From contig JAUVLW010000008.1 of NCBI GenBank assembly GCA_030600555.1, positions 1-34,350 on the forward strand: a DNA stretch of 34,350 nt, read 5' to 3'. Numbering within the stretch: position 1 is the first letter of the stretch; each line of letters starts with the position of its first letter. Below are positions 9,401-17,981 of this stretch, in pieces. The notes beneath the pieces are model-generated. The model did no database searches and had not been told where the DNA came from. It saw only the letters and a list, made by a program, of their open reading frames with translations. The stretch comes from Candidatus Aenigmatarchaeota archaeon. GTDB lineage: Archaea; Aenigmatarchaeota; Aenigmatarchaeia; QMZS01. Made by a program: the position numbers and the translations under genes.

Positions 9401-12310
9401 GATTTTATTAACAATAATACTTATACGCAGGATTATATAATTTTTGAAGTAAATATAACCGACAACAAAAATATAAGTTCTGTGAGCGCTAAAGTAACCC
9501 ACACCAACACCGGAGAATACTGGAATTTAAATTCTAATAATTATTCGGAAACTTATTTATCAGCTGAAAATGAATTTGATAAGAGAAATTTTGTTTTTAA
9601 TTTTTCAAGACCGGAGTATACCGGAGATTATGATATAATTGTTTATGCAAATGATACGACTATAGGTAATGCTGAGAGCAATAAGACAGGATGGTTTGAT
9701 ATTTATATTCCGGTGCAGGTCAGCGGAAATTTAACAGATCCGGATGGAACCCCTATAGACGCAAACTTTACTTTTTATAGGGAAGGGTCTGATTTGGATG
9801 AAGCTTACAAAATGCACGAAAATACCACAGAATCCAGCGAGATTTATAACTGGACATTGCACAAGAGAAAGTATGATATAAAAATTGATATGTTTGGTCA
9901 GGAAATAGTATTGCATGATGCGGATTTTAATAATTCCAATAACCTAAATAATCCTTTTAAGTTTGATTATTATTCAAACCATACCTGCACTCATTTAACT
10001 TCTGAGGATTTAGCCACAGCGCGTTATCCTATTATTGGAATTGTTATTGATACAAATTTAACAGATTCCGCGGAATTTGAAATTGATTTTGAGGCTGCGT
10101 TGCAAAATGCTTTAAATTCAGGGTTTAGTATTCAGAGAGATAATCTTGAGGTTATTGCTTGCCATAACTGGAGTTATTCAAGTCAGACCTGTGATTCTTC
10201 ATTTGAATATGTAAATAGATCAATAGCTCCCGAAGGCAATATTATTAGTTTTTCTGTTTCTGATTTGTCGGCTTTTTTTGTTGCGGAGGCTTGTTATTCT
10301 TCAGGTAATGACTTGATAGATTGCAGCGGTTATGGTGACCCTCCAATTATCCCTCCAAGCCCAAGTTCACCTAGCGGAAGCACTGGCGGAAGCACCACCG
10401 TGGATTTGGAACTTTCAACTTGCGGAGATGGTGTTTGCGAAGTTGGAGAGAATTATCAGAACTGTCCGCAGGATTGTCCTTTGGACGATTTCCCTTTAAT
10501 TGTGGACACAAATCTTGCAAATGTAAGAATATTTCAGGGAGATTCAAGAACCTATCAGCTTTCTTTGAAGAGCAGAATGAGTGGAGATGTTGATGTTGGT
10601 TTGGTTGTTACAGGCACTCTAAAGGAATTATTGAGTTTAAGTTCTACAAGGAAAGTCATACAACCCGGAGACACAGAAGAATTGGATTTATATCTTACAA
10701 TCCCTATGAATCAGAGCACTGGGATATATTCAGGAAATATTGAGCTTAGGGCAGGAGCGCAGGCAAAGAATATCCCCATTTCAATAACAGTTCTTGAAAA
10801 AGCAACAGCAGTATTTTCTGTTGAACTGGAACTTGCAACAAAGGAAATAAACCCAGGGGATAATCTTGAATTCTTAGTTAAGTTGATTAATCTTGGGGAA
10901 AAGAAGACCCTGCCAATAAATTTAACTTATATAATAAAAGAGCAGAAAACAGGAAAAATAATTAGGGAGGTAAATACAAGTGTTGTTCTTGAAACCACAA
11001 AGATTCTAAGGGAGAGCATATCATTAAATATTACTGAAAAAGGCTACTATAATTTAGAAGTTTGGGCAATATATTATGATAGAGGGATTATGGATGTAGA
11101 AACATTTGAAGTGGTCAGACCTTTGTTTGAAACACCCTGGATGGTTGGGCTAATTTTAATTGCGTTATTGATGGGTATAACCGTAGGCGGGACTTATATA
11201 TGGCGTTATTATATTATCTGGAAAAAAGAAAAGGAAAAAGAAGAAAGATATTTATATCCTTTAGATTATAGAAAAGTTCCAAGGGAGGGATTTAAAATTG
11301 GTAAATTTGCTGGAACTAATAATTATTGTTATTATGACCCTAAGGATTTGACAACCCATTTAATATCCGCTGGGGCGACTGGAGCAGGGAAATCTGTATC
11401 CGCTTCAGTGATTGCTGAAGAAGCTCTTGACAAAAATGTTCCTGTAATTGTTTTTGACCCAACAGCCCAATGGACTGGTTTTGTGAAAGCGTGCAAAGAC
11501 ACAAATCTTACCAGAAGATATAAGGAATTTGATATGAGTGATTTTGATATAAAATCTTATCCAGGATTAATTTATGATGTTGAAAAACCCGACTTTGAAT
11601 TAAAAATAAAAGAATTTATAAATCCCGGAGAAATAACAATATTTTGTTTGAATAAATTAAAACCCGGAGAATATGATAAAGCCGTTGATCACATTATTAA
11701 ATCCATCTTCGGAGAGACCTGGGAAGAATCCTCTGATTTAAAACTATTGCTTGTTTTTGATGAAGTTCACAGGTTACTTGAAAAATATGGTGGGACTGGA
11801 GGTTATGTTGCTCTTGAAAAAGCAGCAAGGGAATTCAGGAAATGGGGCATTGGAATTATAATGTGTTCTCAGGTATTGGCGGACTTTAAATCAGCAATAT
11901 CCGGTAATGTTCTTACAGAGATTCAATTAAATACAAAATCTTTAGTGGATATAGAAAAAGTAAAGACAAAATATGGAGAGCAATATTCACAGAGGATTAC
12001 TAGGATGGGTGTTGGCGCAGGATTAATGCAGTATCCAAAATATAACGATGGTAAACCTTTCTTTGTTGAGTTTAGACCAACAAAGCACGATCCGCATAAA
12101 ATTACTGAAGCTGAGTTGAGTTTATATAAAACCAATATCGAGAAATTAAAACTCATTGAATCCAAGATAAAGGGTTTGAAAGAACGCAAGATATACACAG
12201 AGGATTATGAACTTGATTTTAAACTTGCTATGAAAAAACTTAAGACCGGAAATTTCAGGATGGTTGAAATCTATATAACTTCTCTTGAGAAATCGCTTGA
12301 GAAAGTCTGA
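3401..12310 (+). CDS. Giant surface protein fused to a cytoplasmic HerA/VirB4-like ATPase
   Basis: 2969 residues in one unbroken frame. Residues 1-30 form a signal/anchor (RLFVFILAIVSVLSLPFLFL). Residues about 105-410 hold seven repeats of the type IGDITSDSGDEIVVG..D..IYVLNSTG, a seven-bladed FG-GAP/PQQ-like propeller. About 1900 residues of Asn/Thr-rich, sequon-dense Ig-like sequence follow, then a Pro/Ser/Gly linker and a Cys-rich motif CGDGVCEVGENYQNCPQDC starting at C2341. One membrane helix lies at about 2581-2602 (MVGLILIALLMGITVGGTYIW). The cytoplasmic part (about 2610-2969) is a HerA/DUF87-type P-loop ATPase: Walker A GATGAGKS at 2658-2665, Walker B LLLVFDEVH with D2787/E2788, and a motor motif IIMCSQVLADFKSAISGN around Q2824. 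HerA/VirB4/FtsK relatives move DNA or protein through membranes. Here the motor is covalently joined to an extracellular giant. Substrate unknown. The coiled-coil gene follows after 2 bases. Confidence 0.88.
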   Translation: MGKRLFVFILAIVSVLSLPFLFLNSANLVLGFLGVQETFVLDFNNTVFNYTLTKFGDSNMTQEFDFNESGGNQTYYLLIPKNATVQNISMNLTGKLTTIYKQQVSINEIRGISIGNVTIDSNNEISIGTKETDGKVKLLSGENGSVMWNVTLASSQIIYSTDIGNVTSDSGEEIVVGSEDNYIYLLDSDGLEIWKNDTNSDVNSVKIADVHVDAGNEIIAGSNNKVFLFNSTNNLLWNITINNLNQLAIGDITSDSGDEIVVGCSDGWIYVLNSTGIIVDSFTITGEINTLDVGNISSSLRDEIVLGTGSSKIIILNSTGAEIKNYTAGGSINSVKIGELTSDYQGNEIIAGSTDKKVYIFNNTGDLIAEFLADNVVYTVAIGDLNSDAGNEVAAGGAGGYVYTFNFDYFPTNLSIDIGGDSTKDWNCTEEKLRNSKIATGGNLVSAINNYLINICSPDADNNCQVPLVFNSIFKGKLNISNLNVTYSYNTTNIIYHNGSAIPNWSRTNNIEINEEVGYGVYAVNFEGIPAENITINYITVNQSATTCDFNLSSYSTATVNGKKLCNISSNPIHLIGGELINPSLQLFLWDNTMQNATPLSIFNTTEYYSTSDLDDYNKWINLTFNATNGTFTNATAWWSVNDSEIDGEEFLKSGECNLTPENEQSNCDTASPTYTQIDCSGDIFYVCKETVGSDMYFKWKQLSLSSSREYIAGGSYNLKPNLTNLDITPSSEIWSANFTFSVDVSDVDSDIINLTLWVFENQTGNWTNKGVASVSNGNMEFNLTSDKNWTGTSRFLFEYFDCNQSDLSQKFHSATNTTITNFNVLKHDISVVYNESLGCSGNDSLVFRNDSLVLSVFVNDTNSSDDVEGANCSLWVGGVFANYTQSNATGFCNFNFTPDQSFNLGHSNWKIGIFNDAHYTEGNSTELNITIRGSIHPEITNPVNFSFYKNEPTTFHAGLLNLYGLPVNEAGYNCSFYMDNTSTPIGNSSTNTSGGCSLDYNNSGSFEVGQRTLIVVINKTGVDNYYNISDNQTNRSVLLLGRLNLTILSPLESGSYYKGQNLSINSSVEDNCGQSVDGANVNWHLVNKYNLNVTIEDTSGINRTNYPIILNGSFFADSDFEFIDWKLNNTYLQMEGATISFSIYPWTSAGKLELNNSRVYMDNLTELVFLINLTANTSKVLEINLKDSNPSMNDVEYNILNAGFDSGDFSLWDVSLSGDCTAKVSLENETYFADLSADHNSLEVFQYLLNITKTDKINISYKAWGEFYLSESFVGNFSLKIGNVVCDLTPWNHPYGPYVPSEQPWDVVTCEDSSFSSAENISIFLRDDGDGGTPASKTYAQINYICFVDDAGACVDFHSGVQTQLNLTHRKEISSNINDTYLLEGTEDVGRRKIIAEAEKLYYDSDLEIRYFNLTGFSYVKNLTINSEFCTLNSTTGIWQYRCMVNASLALQCVVADNYTSSGIVDYSVDFYNSTPLFIGNNTTNSQGMAIKESQIYGDGTYRFSCNITDQSDIFYNATGTSGRLVEATVLGTNTTAELNITPEYLEALNITIIHNVTQNMTFVLINNGSGDMYDPVINISSISGVYLPELVCDPIQIGDNCTKLFNITITSEADVGNRTIWFNITWQNGDATYDTVNKNITIFIESNPQLEFVEDNLSLSVPITSDRTTNFTILNYGNVNLTNVIINLTGENSSTFIDLTTFSNNTFNLELGGEETIFMTVNASTLDTSWIGSYDLNITLNTSDCSDCLRRLPFTLEITPLDWDATPLILNKTVGLKAEVNKLGEVVIDNIKDENFDFNLSITRNSGTTTEYLTLNDTHKATQILITVTNNTERIIEVFYNTSVDPDAIGTYNYTLKVENLDSGVPEFINISIFFEIINFTVDIISPNGTFPVGNIEINDTLEINVTALSGSDSVGENMSWIVLVGGEYCPIINYSYHSGNELWNINCTAPNITNNILRNDLEVTGTYTVNNIVLSDLEEDSIIYKDSISPWFSNITADFINNNTYTQDYIIFEVNITDNKNISSVSAKVTHTNTGEYWNLNSNNYSETYLSAENEFDKRNFVFNFSRPEYTGDYDIIVYANDTTIGNAESNKTGWFDIYIPVQVSGNLTDPDGTPIDANFTFYREGSDLDEAYKMHENTTESSEIYNWTLHKRKYDIKIDMFGQEIVLHDADFNNSNNLNNPFKFDYYSNHTCTHLTSEDLATARYPIIGIVIDTNLTDSAEFEIDFEAALQNALNSGFSIQRDNLEVIACHNWSYSSQTCDSSFEYVNRSIAPEGNIISFSVSDLSAFFVAEACYSSGNDLIDCSGYGDPPIIPPSPSSPSGSTGGSTTVDLELSTCGDGVCEVGENYQNCPQDCPLDDFPLIVDTNLANVRIFQGDSRTYQLSLKSRMSGDVDVGLVVTGTLKELLSLSSTRKVIQPGDTEELDLYLTIPMNQSTGIYSGNIELRAGAQAKNIPISITVLEKATAVFSVELELATKEINPGDNLEFLVKLINLGEKKTLPINLTYIIKEQKTGKIIREVNTSVVLETTKILRESISLNITEKGYYNLEVWAIYYDRGIMDVETFEVVRPLFETPWMVGLILIALLMGITVGGTYIWRYYIIWKKEKEKEERYLYPLDYRKVPREGFKIGKFAGTNNYCYYDPKDLTTHLISAGATGAGKSVSASVIAEEALDKNVPVIVFDPTAQWTGFVKACKDTNLTRRYKEFDMSDFDIKSYPGLIYDVEKPDFELKIKEFINPGEITIFCLNKLKPGEYDKAVDHIIKSIFGETWEESSDLKLLLVFDEVHRLLEKYGGTGGYVALEKAAREFRKWGIGIIMCSQVLADFKSAISGNVLTEIQLNTKSLVDIEKVKTKYGEQYSQRITRMGVGAGLMQYPKYNDGKPFFVEFRPTKHDPHKITEAELSLYKTNIEKLKLIESKIKGLKERKIYTEDYELDFKLAMKKLKTGNFRMVEIYITSLEKSLEKV

Positions 12311-12312
12311 TT

Positions 12313-14649
12313 ATGGTAGAAGATGAAGGAAATGTAATGACGGGTGAAGAATTTAGGGATATTGAAAAAAAAGAGGATGCTGTAAAAAAGAAGAGGTTTG
12401 GTTTTTTCAAAAAGAAAGAAGTGGTATCTTTTATTCCAAAATCCCAGAATGTTGAAGGTCCTTTACAGGATGCAATACTAAAACTTGAGAGACTTGGTGG
12501 TCGAGTGGAAATACTTGAAAGCACAAGACCAGAGACAAATGAAAAGATAAGCAGCGTAATTGAGAAAATAGGTGAGTTAAGATCATCTTTAATAGAGAGG
12601 GATAGGAGTTATAATAAATTAGAAAAAAATTTTGATAAGATTTCTGAAGTTGCAAAAGAGTTGGAGCTTGATGATATTTTTAAGAATCTTGAAAAGAAAG
12701 ATGCAAAAATTGAAAAGAATACTGCGGTTGTGGAATCTCTTAATGATAAGGTTTCAATAATTTCAAGAAAATTTGCGGATATCTTTTCTTCTGTGGAACA
12801 AATAAAAGGACTCAAAGATGTTGTTGGTATCACGGAGGAATTAAATAAAAAAATAAATTTAGTGGAAGAATTGAAGACAAAAACAGAGAAAAATGCAGGA
12901 AAGGTTGATTCTTTATTTTATGAATTAAAGGAAACTTATAACAAGATGAGAACATATCTTTCAAAAATAGAGGTGAATGAGGATTCAATGAAGGAGTTGT
13001 TGAGAACTGTTGATAGGTTGTCTCTTAAGGTGGAGGAATCTTCTTCAAAAGAAAATATGGAGAAATTAAAGAATGCGTATGAAGGGAAGATGGTGGAGTT
13101 TAAATTTGACACCAATAGCAAGATAGGAGACCTTGCGGATATAGTGGGGGAAGTTAACAGGAAGATCTCCGGAGGCACAAAAACTGATGTGGAAGTTCTC
13201 AAAGAGCTTATAAGAGGTAAGGTAATGGAGCTGCCTGAATTAAAAGAGGATTTACCCAAAATAATTAAATCTGATTTAAATGATAAACTTACGGAATATA
13301 ATCGCCAGTTGTCTGATATTAATGCAAAGATAGATAAGAAAACAGAAGAAAGCGTTAAGGAAAAATTATCTGAGATTTCCGCAACAATAGGAGAACTTGA
13401 TAATTATAAATCGGATTTGAATGAGGTTAAAAATAAAATATCTTTTGCTGAAAAAGAACATTCAACTATTGGACCGATTAAATCAGATATGGAGAACAAA
13501 TTCCTAGAATATAATTCTAAATTATCAGAATTTGACAAAAAGATAAGTGAACTGGCAGGCAATCCCGGAGGTAACTTTGAAGATTTTAATTCCAAGTTAA
13601 GTTCTTTAACCGAAGAACAATCCAAAATTAATAATCAAATAAATGAATTAAAATCAGCCACTTCAGAATTTACTAAAGGAACAGATATAAAAGCAGACGA
13701 ATTAGTTAATTCAAAATTATCAGAGATTAATAAAAAGATTGATAATTTAAAGGAAAATTCAAACGCAGAATTGGAATCGCTTAGGAAAAAAGTTGAACTT
13801 GATTTGAATAAAAAAACCGAGGTTTTAATTAATCTAAATAAATTGAAGATAACTGATTTACTGATACCAATAAATAACCGATTGGATAATCTTGATAATA
13901 TGCCAGGCAATATACCTAACAATAAATTTTTGGAACTTTCAGATAAAATAGACGCATTGGATAATCTTGAAGGGATGGTGGATTTCAAAGTGATTGATAA
14001 TTTAAATACAATAAGTCTGGAGTTGAACACAAAGGTGGATAACAATGTTTCAGAGTTGCAGGCTTTAAAAAATTCACACAAGAATCAGCTGGAAGAAATT
14101 ACAAATAAAGTAAATAATTTGCAGGTCTATAAAGATCAAAAAGATAAAGAATTAACGGCCAGAGTGGATTTATTAAAAACAGAATTTAAGGAATATCTTG
14201 ATAAAAAATTGGATAGGGATACAGAACGGAAACAAAATGAAGTTTATGAAAAGGTAAATTTGGATAAGGAATATATTGAGAAAAAGTTTTTGGATTTTGA
14301 AGTTGCGCTTATTGATTTGTCAAAATCCGTGGATGATAAAATTGAAGCTAAATTAGAATCTGGCGGAAGTGAACCCGCAGAAATAAAATCTGATTACAGA
14401 CGGGGAAAATCACACTTATCAATTAATAAACTCAATATAACCAAACCAACGCAGGAAGAGGAACCATTAACCAAAGATGAAAAAATAAACCGATTGATTA
14501 ATTATATAGATACTTTGATAAGTTCTGGGAATTATGAAACTGCGAAAGAATATTATATAAAACTTTTGTCAGAGTATGAGCGATATGAAGATGGCAATCC
14601 GCATATACTTGTAAAAATAGCTCAGTTTCATGATAAGCTGAAGAATTAA
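12313..14649 (+). CDS. Long cytoplasmic coiled-coil protein, partner of the ATPase fusion
   Basis: 778 residues, no signal peptide and no membrane helix. After a basic N-terminal stretch (KKKRFGFFKKKE) almost the whole protein is Lys/Glu/Leu/Ile/Asn-rich heptad-like sequence (about 55-660), a long discontinuous coiled coil. The last 60-70 residues (INRLINYIDTLISSGNYETAKEYYIKLLSEY, quoted in part) look like a TPR-type helical pair. It starts 2 bases after the stop of the giant ATPase gene (TGATTATGG), so the two are very probably co-translated. The basic N-terminus could contact the membrane or nucleic acid. I recognise no named family. A scaffold or adaptor for the ATPase is an inference from position and architecture only. 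Confidence 0.8.
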   Translation: MVEDEGNVMTGEEFRDIEKKEDAVKKKRFGFFKKKEVVSFIPKSQNVEGPLQDAILKLERLGGRVEILESTRPETNEKISSVIEKIGELRSSLIERDRSYNKLEKNFDKISEVAKELELDDIFKNLEKKDAKIEKNTAVVESLNDKVSIISRKFADIFSSVEQIKGLKDVVGITEELNKKINLVEELKTKTEKNAGKVDSLFYELKETYNKMRTYLSKIEVNEDSMKELLRTVDRLSLKVEESSSKENMEKLKNAYEGKMVEFKFDTNSKIGDLADIVGEVNRKISGGTKTDVEVLKELIRGKVMELPELKEDLPKIIKSDLNDKLTEYNRQLSDINAKIDKKTEESVKEKLSEISATIGELDNYKSDLNEVKNKISFAEKEHSTIGPIKSDMENKFLEYNSKLSEFDKKISELAGNPGGNFEDFNSKLSSLTEEQSKINNQINELKSATSEFTKGTDIKADELVNSKLSEINKKIDNLKENSNAELESLRKKVELDLNKKTEVLINLNKLKITDLLIPINNRLDNLDNMPGNIPNNKFLELSDKIDALDNLEGMVDFKVIDNLNTISLELNTKVDNNVSELQALKNSHKNQLEEITNKVNNLQVYKDQKDKELTARVDLLKTEFKEYLDKKLDRDTERKQNEVYEKVNLDKEYIEKKFLDFEVALIDLSKSVDDKIEAKLESGGSEPAEIKSDYRRGKSHLSINKLNITKPTQEEEPLTKDEKINRLINYIDTLISSGNYETAKEYYIKLLSEYERYEDGNPHILVKIAQFHDKLKN

Positions 14650-14739
14650 TTTTTGTTAAAAATTTGTGTTTGTTTGAGTCAATCCTGATACCTAAATTAA
14701 TAAAATTAAAATATTCTTGCATTATAAATTCTTCCCTTT

Positions 14740-17700
14740 TTACAATTTTGATTTTAGTTCACTTAATTTTTCTTTAAGTGTTTTTTTCTTGTATCTTTTA
14801 TTATACACGAAACCTGCAATTAAGAATGTCAGTATAAAAAATAAAATCCAGGGTATTTCTTTATATTCTCCGCCAGAGACAGATATCTCCAGTTTTTCAA
14901 TTAAAATTTGTTGAAAATCTGATTTATAATATGCGGATAAAATATAATCGCCTTTCAGGTATTCGTTAAGAGGAAGTTCAATATTGATTTTTTCATTTGT
15001 TGTATCAAGATGGATTAAATCAGCGTAAACAGTATTGCGATTATTTTCTGGACCTGTAATCTCAAGTTCAATATATCCTTTTTTATCTGCTTGCACAACA
15101 ATAATTGTGAGGTTCATGTTTTCTTCATTATTGTATTCTGATTTGTCAAGATAGATTTTAAGAACCGGGGGTTTTTCTTCATAGGTGAGTTCTATTGTTT
15201 TTTCTTCAAAAGAACTCATATTTAGTATTTCTATTTCAGTCTGACCATTGACATAAGAATAGTTAAGGTTGCAGTCTAATATATTTTGTATGGGCAATCT
15301 AAGATAACTTTCCTCGTAATCATATTTACCTAAATTTTTTATCATTATTTTTAGATTTAATTTTACTGAAGCATTTGTTATTTCCAGAATATTTATTTCT
15401 CTTTTTGTTTCAAGTATTGGCGAAGTTGTTGCAAAAATAAAATAAATAACTCTTTCTTTTCCTTTGATATCAATAAGAAAATCAAGAGAATCTTTTTCTT
15501 CATTTTCTATTGGGATATCATAAGTGTTTCCTTCTTTTGATTCTTTTACTTTGCTGTTCAATCTATCGCTCAGAATATTTGAGGTATACATTTCTTTTAC
15601 AGCCATTTCATTTGGGTTGTAAATTTCTATTGTTTTAATCCATTCCACAGGCTTTCCAACAAATATTTTATTTGTTTCAAATCCACTTTGTTTTATTTCA
15701 AGGTTCTGAAGTTTCCAGTATTCTCTTCTCATTTTTGTGATGGCATCTTCAAACATATATATATCATCATAATAATTGTGTCCATACAATCGGGTTATTA
15801 TTTCACTGGTGCCTAAAGGAATATATGCTCTGTAGCTAATAGTTATAATATCCTGGTCATAGAGGATAAATGTTTCTGTGGACCCGGTTATTTTTTGAAC
15901 TGTATATTCAGTATAACTTTTACCGCCTATTGTTTTGTTATATATTTTTTTAATTTCAACATTTAATTTCTCTTTTTTGTTATTTCTTAGCAGGAAGACT
16001 TCTACTTGATCTGAATAGATATTTGATTTTTCAGGCATGTAGATGAAAAAAATAGGATCTCGTATTCCTTTGGTTCCTGTATCAAGTATTTTAAAAGAAA
16101 TATCATTTTTAATCAGCGAATTTGTTATAAATTTGCTGGTGGATTCAATTTTCAGAATATCTATAAAATCTTTTGTTTCTGGCATATCACCTCCGCTTCC
16201 CCCATTGCCATCCTCGTCTTCATCACCTTCTTCACCAATTCCAGGGATATTAATAGAATCAGTTAGACTCTTTTCCACAGGAGTTCCGCTTTTTGTTGTG
16301 ATTATTGTATTCAGACCAAAAGGATAATTTACGTTTAAGTTTTCTGGACCGCGGGAGAGATTATATTTTATAAGAATAAATTCATTTACCTGAATTTTTT
16401 CAGAGGTCATTGAAGATATATTTATGAATATGGTGTCTCCAATTCGTGAGGAGGTGTAGTCAGTTATTTTTGTTTCATTTGTGTTGTTTACATAAAAAAT
16501 TTCCAGTGTTGAATTATTCCAACCAGCCAATCCAGTAATATTAATGCTAATATTTTCAAGTTGCAGAATTGCATGTCCGAGATGTTTTATTTCTTCTTCA
16601 ATACTGAGAAGACTTCCAGTTTCATCGTTGTAGATAAGATTTATTCTTTTATCAAGTTCAACTTCCATCTGGTAAAAAGTCGGCAGATTTACACTTACTT
16701 TAATAATTCTTGATCTATTTGAGCTGTCCCAGTTAATACTCCAGTTGAATGATGGTGCATAATATATATTTGGTGCGGTTGGTTTTTCTATGGTATTTAC
16801 TACAATTCCCGTATCATATATGCCTGTGCATTGGGTGTAATCGTCATTACAATTAAGATGTGTTGTTGTTAGATTGCCGGGATAAAGTATTTCTTCTGTT
16901 GAGTTGGATAATACTGAAGTGTTTTCAAGCGAGCCATTGTCAAGTATTTTATATATATTTGAGTTGTGTACCGTATAATTAATACCACTTGCTATATTTT
17001 TTATAAAACCCATAATTGTCCAGTTTGTTTCTTCTGCCATTATACGTAAACCCTGTCTTACCGGACCTTTTGCAAATCTATCAAAAATATATGTTCCTGT
17101 AAAAGTTGTTTCCAATTGGGAATAATTAAGAGAACTTTCATGCGAGTCAATATCAACTCTTAGCTGATTTCTTGGATAATTTACATCGGGGATTATTGTG
17201 CTGGTAAAATTTATTCTTGTATTTGTGTTTAGGTCCCCAGTCCATTGTATAATATCATTAAAACCATCAAAATCGCTGTTTATTAAGGAAACTATCCCTG
17301 AGTCCGCATCCACGGCTAAAATATTCATAGAATCGCTTGTGATTAAAGTGTCTCGGTTTACATTTAGATTAAATTTGATATTGTTTAGATTTTCACTTGC
17401 GTTTAGGAAAACTTCAAAGTATATTGTGTTGTTTTCCGGAGTAAGGTCTTTCCCTCCAACTTCATTCCAGTAATTAATACTTATATTTACAATAGTGTCG
17501 TCGGTAAAGTTATAGTAGATTGTTCCATTTCCTTCATCTGTATCCATATATATTCTTGTCTTATCCCCAGCAGAAGGAGAAGCTGCAACTGCTGCATAGG
17601 TTTCATTACTGGTCAGATTTGTTTTAGTTGTATTTCTTAAGGTGATTATAATATTTTGCAATACATCTTCAGTATTGAACAATTCCACCTCAACAAAACC

Positions 17701-17898
17701 CCGATTTTCCTGATTAATTAGTGTCCCATTATAGTCAAATTCTGCATTAATTGTTTCTGTGAGGTATACTACGGGAGCAGCTATAATTATAGGACCTGTG
17801 AGCAAAATCACCAAAACTATCAAAATAAGGGAACTTTTAAGATAATGCGCGTAATTTATTAAATGGGGTGAAAACCCTCTAAAAGATTGATTACTCAT
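14740..17898 (-). CDS. Large surface protein with N- and C-terminal hydrophobic segments, paralogue of the 2-2986 product
   Basis: 1052 residues. A hydrophobic helix at about 23-44 (LILIVLVILLTGPIIIAAPVV) is a signal or anchor. A second near the C-terminus (IPWILFFILTFLIAGFVY) is followed by a basic tail (NKRYKKKTLKEK). The body is beta-rich and dense in N-x-S/T sequons. An acidic Gly-rich linker (GEEGDEDEDGNGGSGGD) splits it near residues 545-565. It aligns along its length with the protein ending at 2986 (RGPIRQG/KGPVRQG, SSFDWYVHW/PSFNWSINW, VEWIKTIEIYNPN/VSWVKDFEVYNPN). It is convergent with the coiled-coil gene and divergent from uL4. A surface role is inferred; the precise function is unknown. 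Confidence 0.82.
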   Translation of the reverse strand: MSNQSFRGFSPHLINYAHYLKSSLILIVLVILLTGPIIIAAPVVYLTETINAEFDYNGTLINQENRGFVEVELFNTEDVLQNIIITLRNTTKTNLTSNETYAAVAASPSAGDKTRIYMDTDEGNGTIYYNFTDDTIVNISINYWNEVGGKDLTPENNTIYFEVFLNASENLNNIKFNLNVNRDTLITSDSMNILAVDADSGIVSLINSDFDGFNDIIQWTGDLNTNTRINFTSTIIPDVNYPRNQLRVDIDSHESSLNYSQLETTFTGTYIFDRFAKGPVRQGLRIMAEETNWTIMGFIKNIASGINYTVHNSNIYKILDNGSLENTSVLSNSTEEILYPGNLTTTHLNCNDDYTQCTGIYDTGIVVNTIEKPTAPNIYYAPSFNWSINWDSSNRSRIIKVSVNLPTFYQMEVELDKRINLIYNDETGSLLSIEEEIKHLGHAILQLENISINITGLAGWNNSTLEIFYVNNTNETKITDYTSSRIGDTIFINISSMTSEKIQVNEFILIKYNLSRGPENLNVNYPFGLNTIITTKSGTPVEKSLTDSINIPGIGEEGDEDEDGNGGSGGDMPETKDFIDILKIESTSKFITNSLIKNDISFKILDTGTKGIRDPIFFIYMPEKSNIYSDQVEVFLLRNNKKEKLNVEIKKIYNKTIGGKSYTEYTVQKITGSTETFILYDQDIITISYRAYIPLGTSEIITRLYGHNYYDDIYMFEDAITKMRREYWKLQNLEIKQSGFETNKIFVGKPVEWIKTIEIYNPNEMAVKEMYTSNILSDRLNSKVKESKEGNTYDIPIENEEKDSLDFLIDIKGKERVIYFIFATTSPILETKREINILEITNASVKLNLKIMIKNLGKYDYEESYLRLPIQNILDCNLNYSYVNGQTEIEILNMSSFEEKTIELTYEEKPPVLKIYLDKSEYNNEENMNLTIIVVQADKKGYIELEITGPENNRNTVYADLIHLDTTNEKINIELPLNEYLKGDYILSAYYKSDFQQILIEKLEISVSGGEYKEIPWILFFILTFLIAGFVYNKRYKKKTLKEKLSELKSKL

Positions 17899-17954
17899 AA
17901 TAATCCTTAGGTTTATACAAATAGAACTTTTCGCAATAATTTCTGATAGAACGG

Positions 17955-17970
17955 TTATTTTAAAATTTAT
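17955..17970 (+). promoter_or_regulatory. TATA-like element before uL4
   Basis: TTATTTTAAAATTTAT lies 12 to 27 bases before the ATG at 17982 in the 83-base gap between the divergent surface-protein and uL4 genes. The short distance suggests a leaderless or nearly leaderless transcript. Confidence 0.4.
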
Positions 17971-17981
17971 TTAAGAAAGTT

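Noticed and set aside
6768-10000. Several 60-100-residue minus-strand frames inside the giant gene
   Set aside because: They have no start signals and are opposite-strand shadows of a long, AT-rich, Asn/Thr-rich coding region.
3401-12310. Assembly artefact joining a surface-protein gene and an ATPase gene
   Set aside because: The frame is continuous across a normal membrane helix followed by a basic/acidic linker typical of a cytoplasmic junction. There is no sign of a frameshift, though long reads would settle it.
14650-14739. Possible small RNA gene between the convergent coiled-coil and surface-protein genes
   Set aside because: The 90 bases are AT-rich with T-runs only. No stable fold or tRNA-like pairing was seen, so it is probably just terminators.
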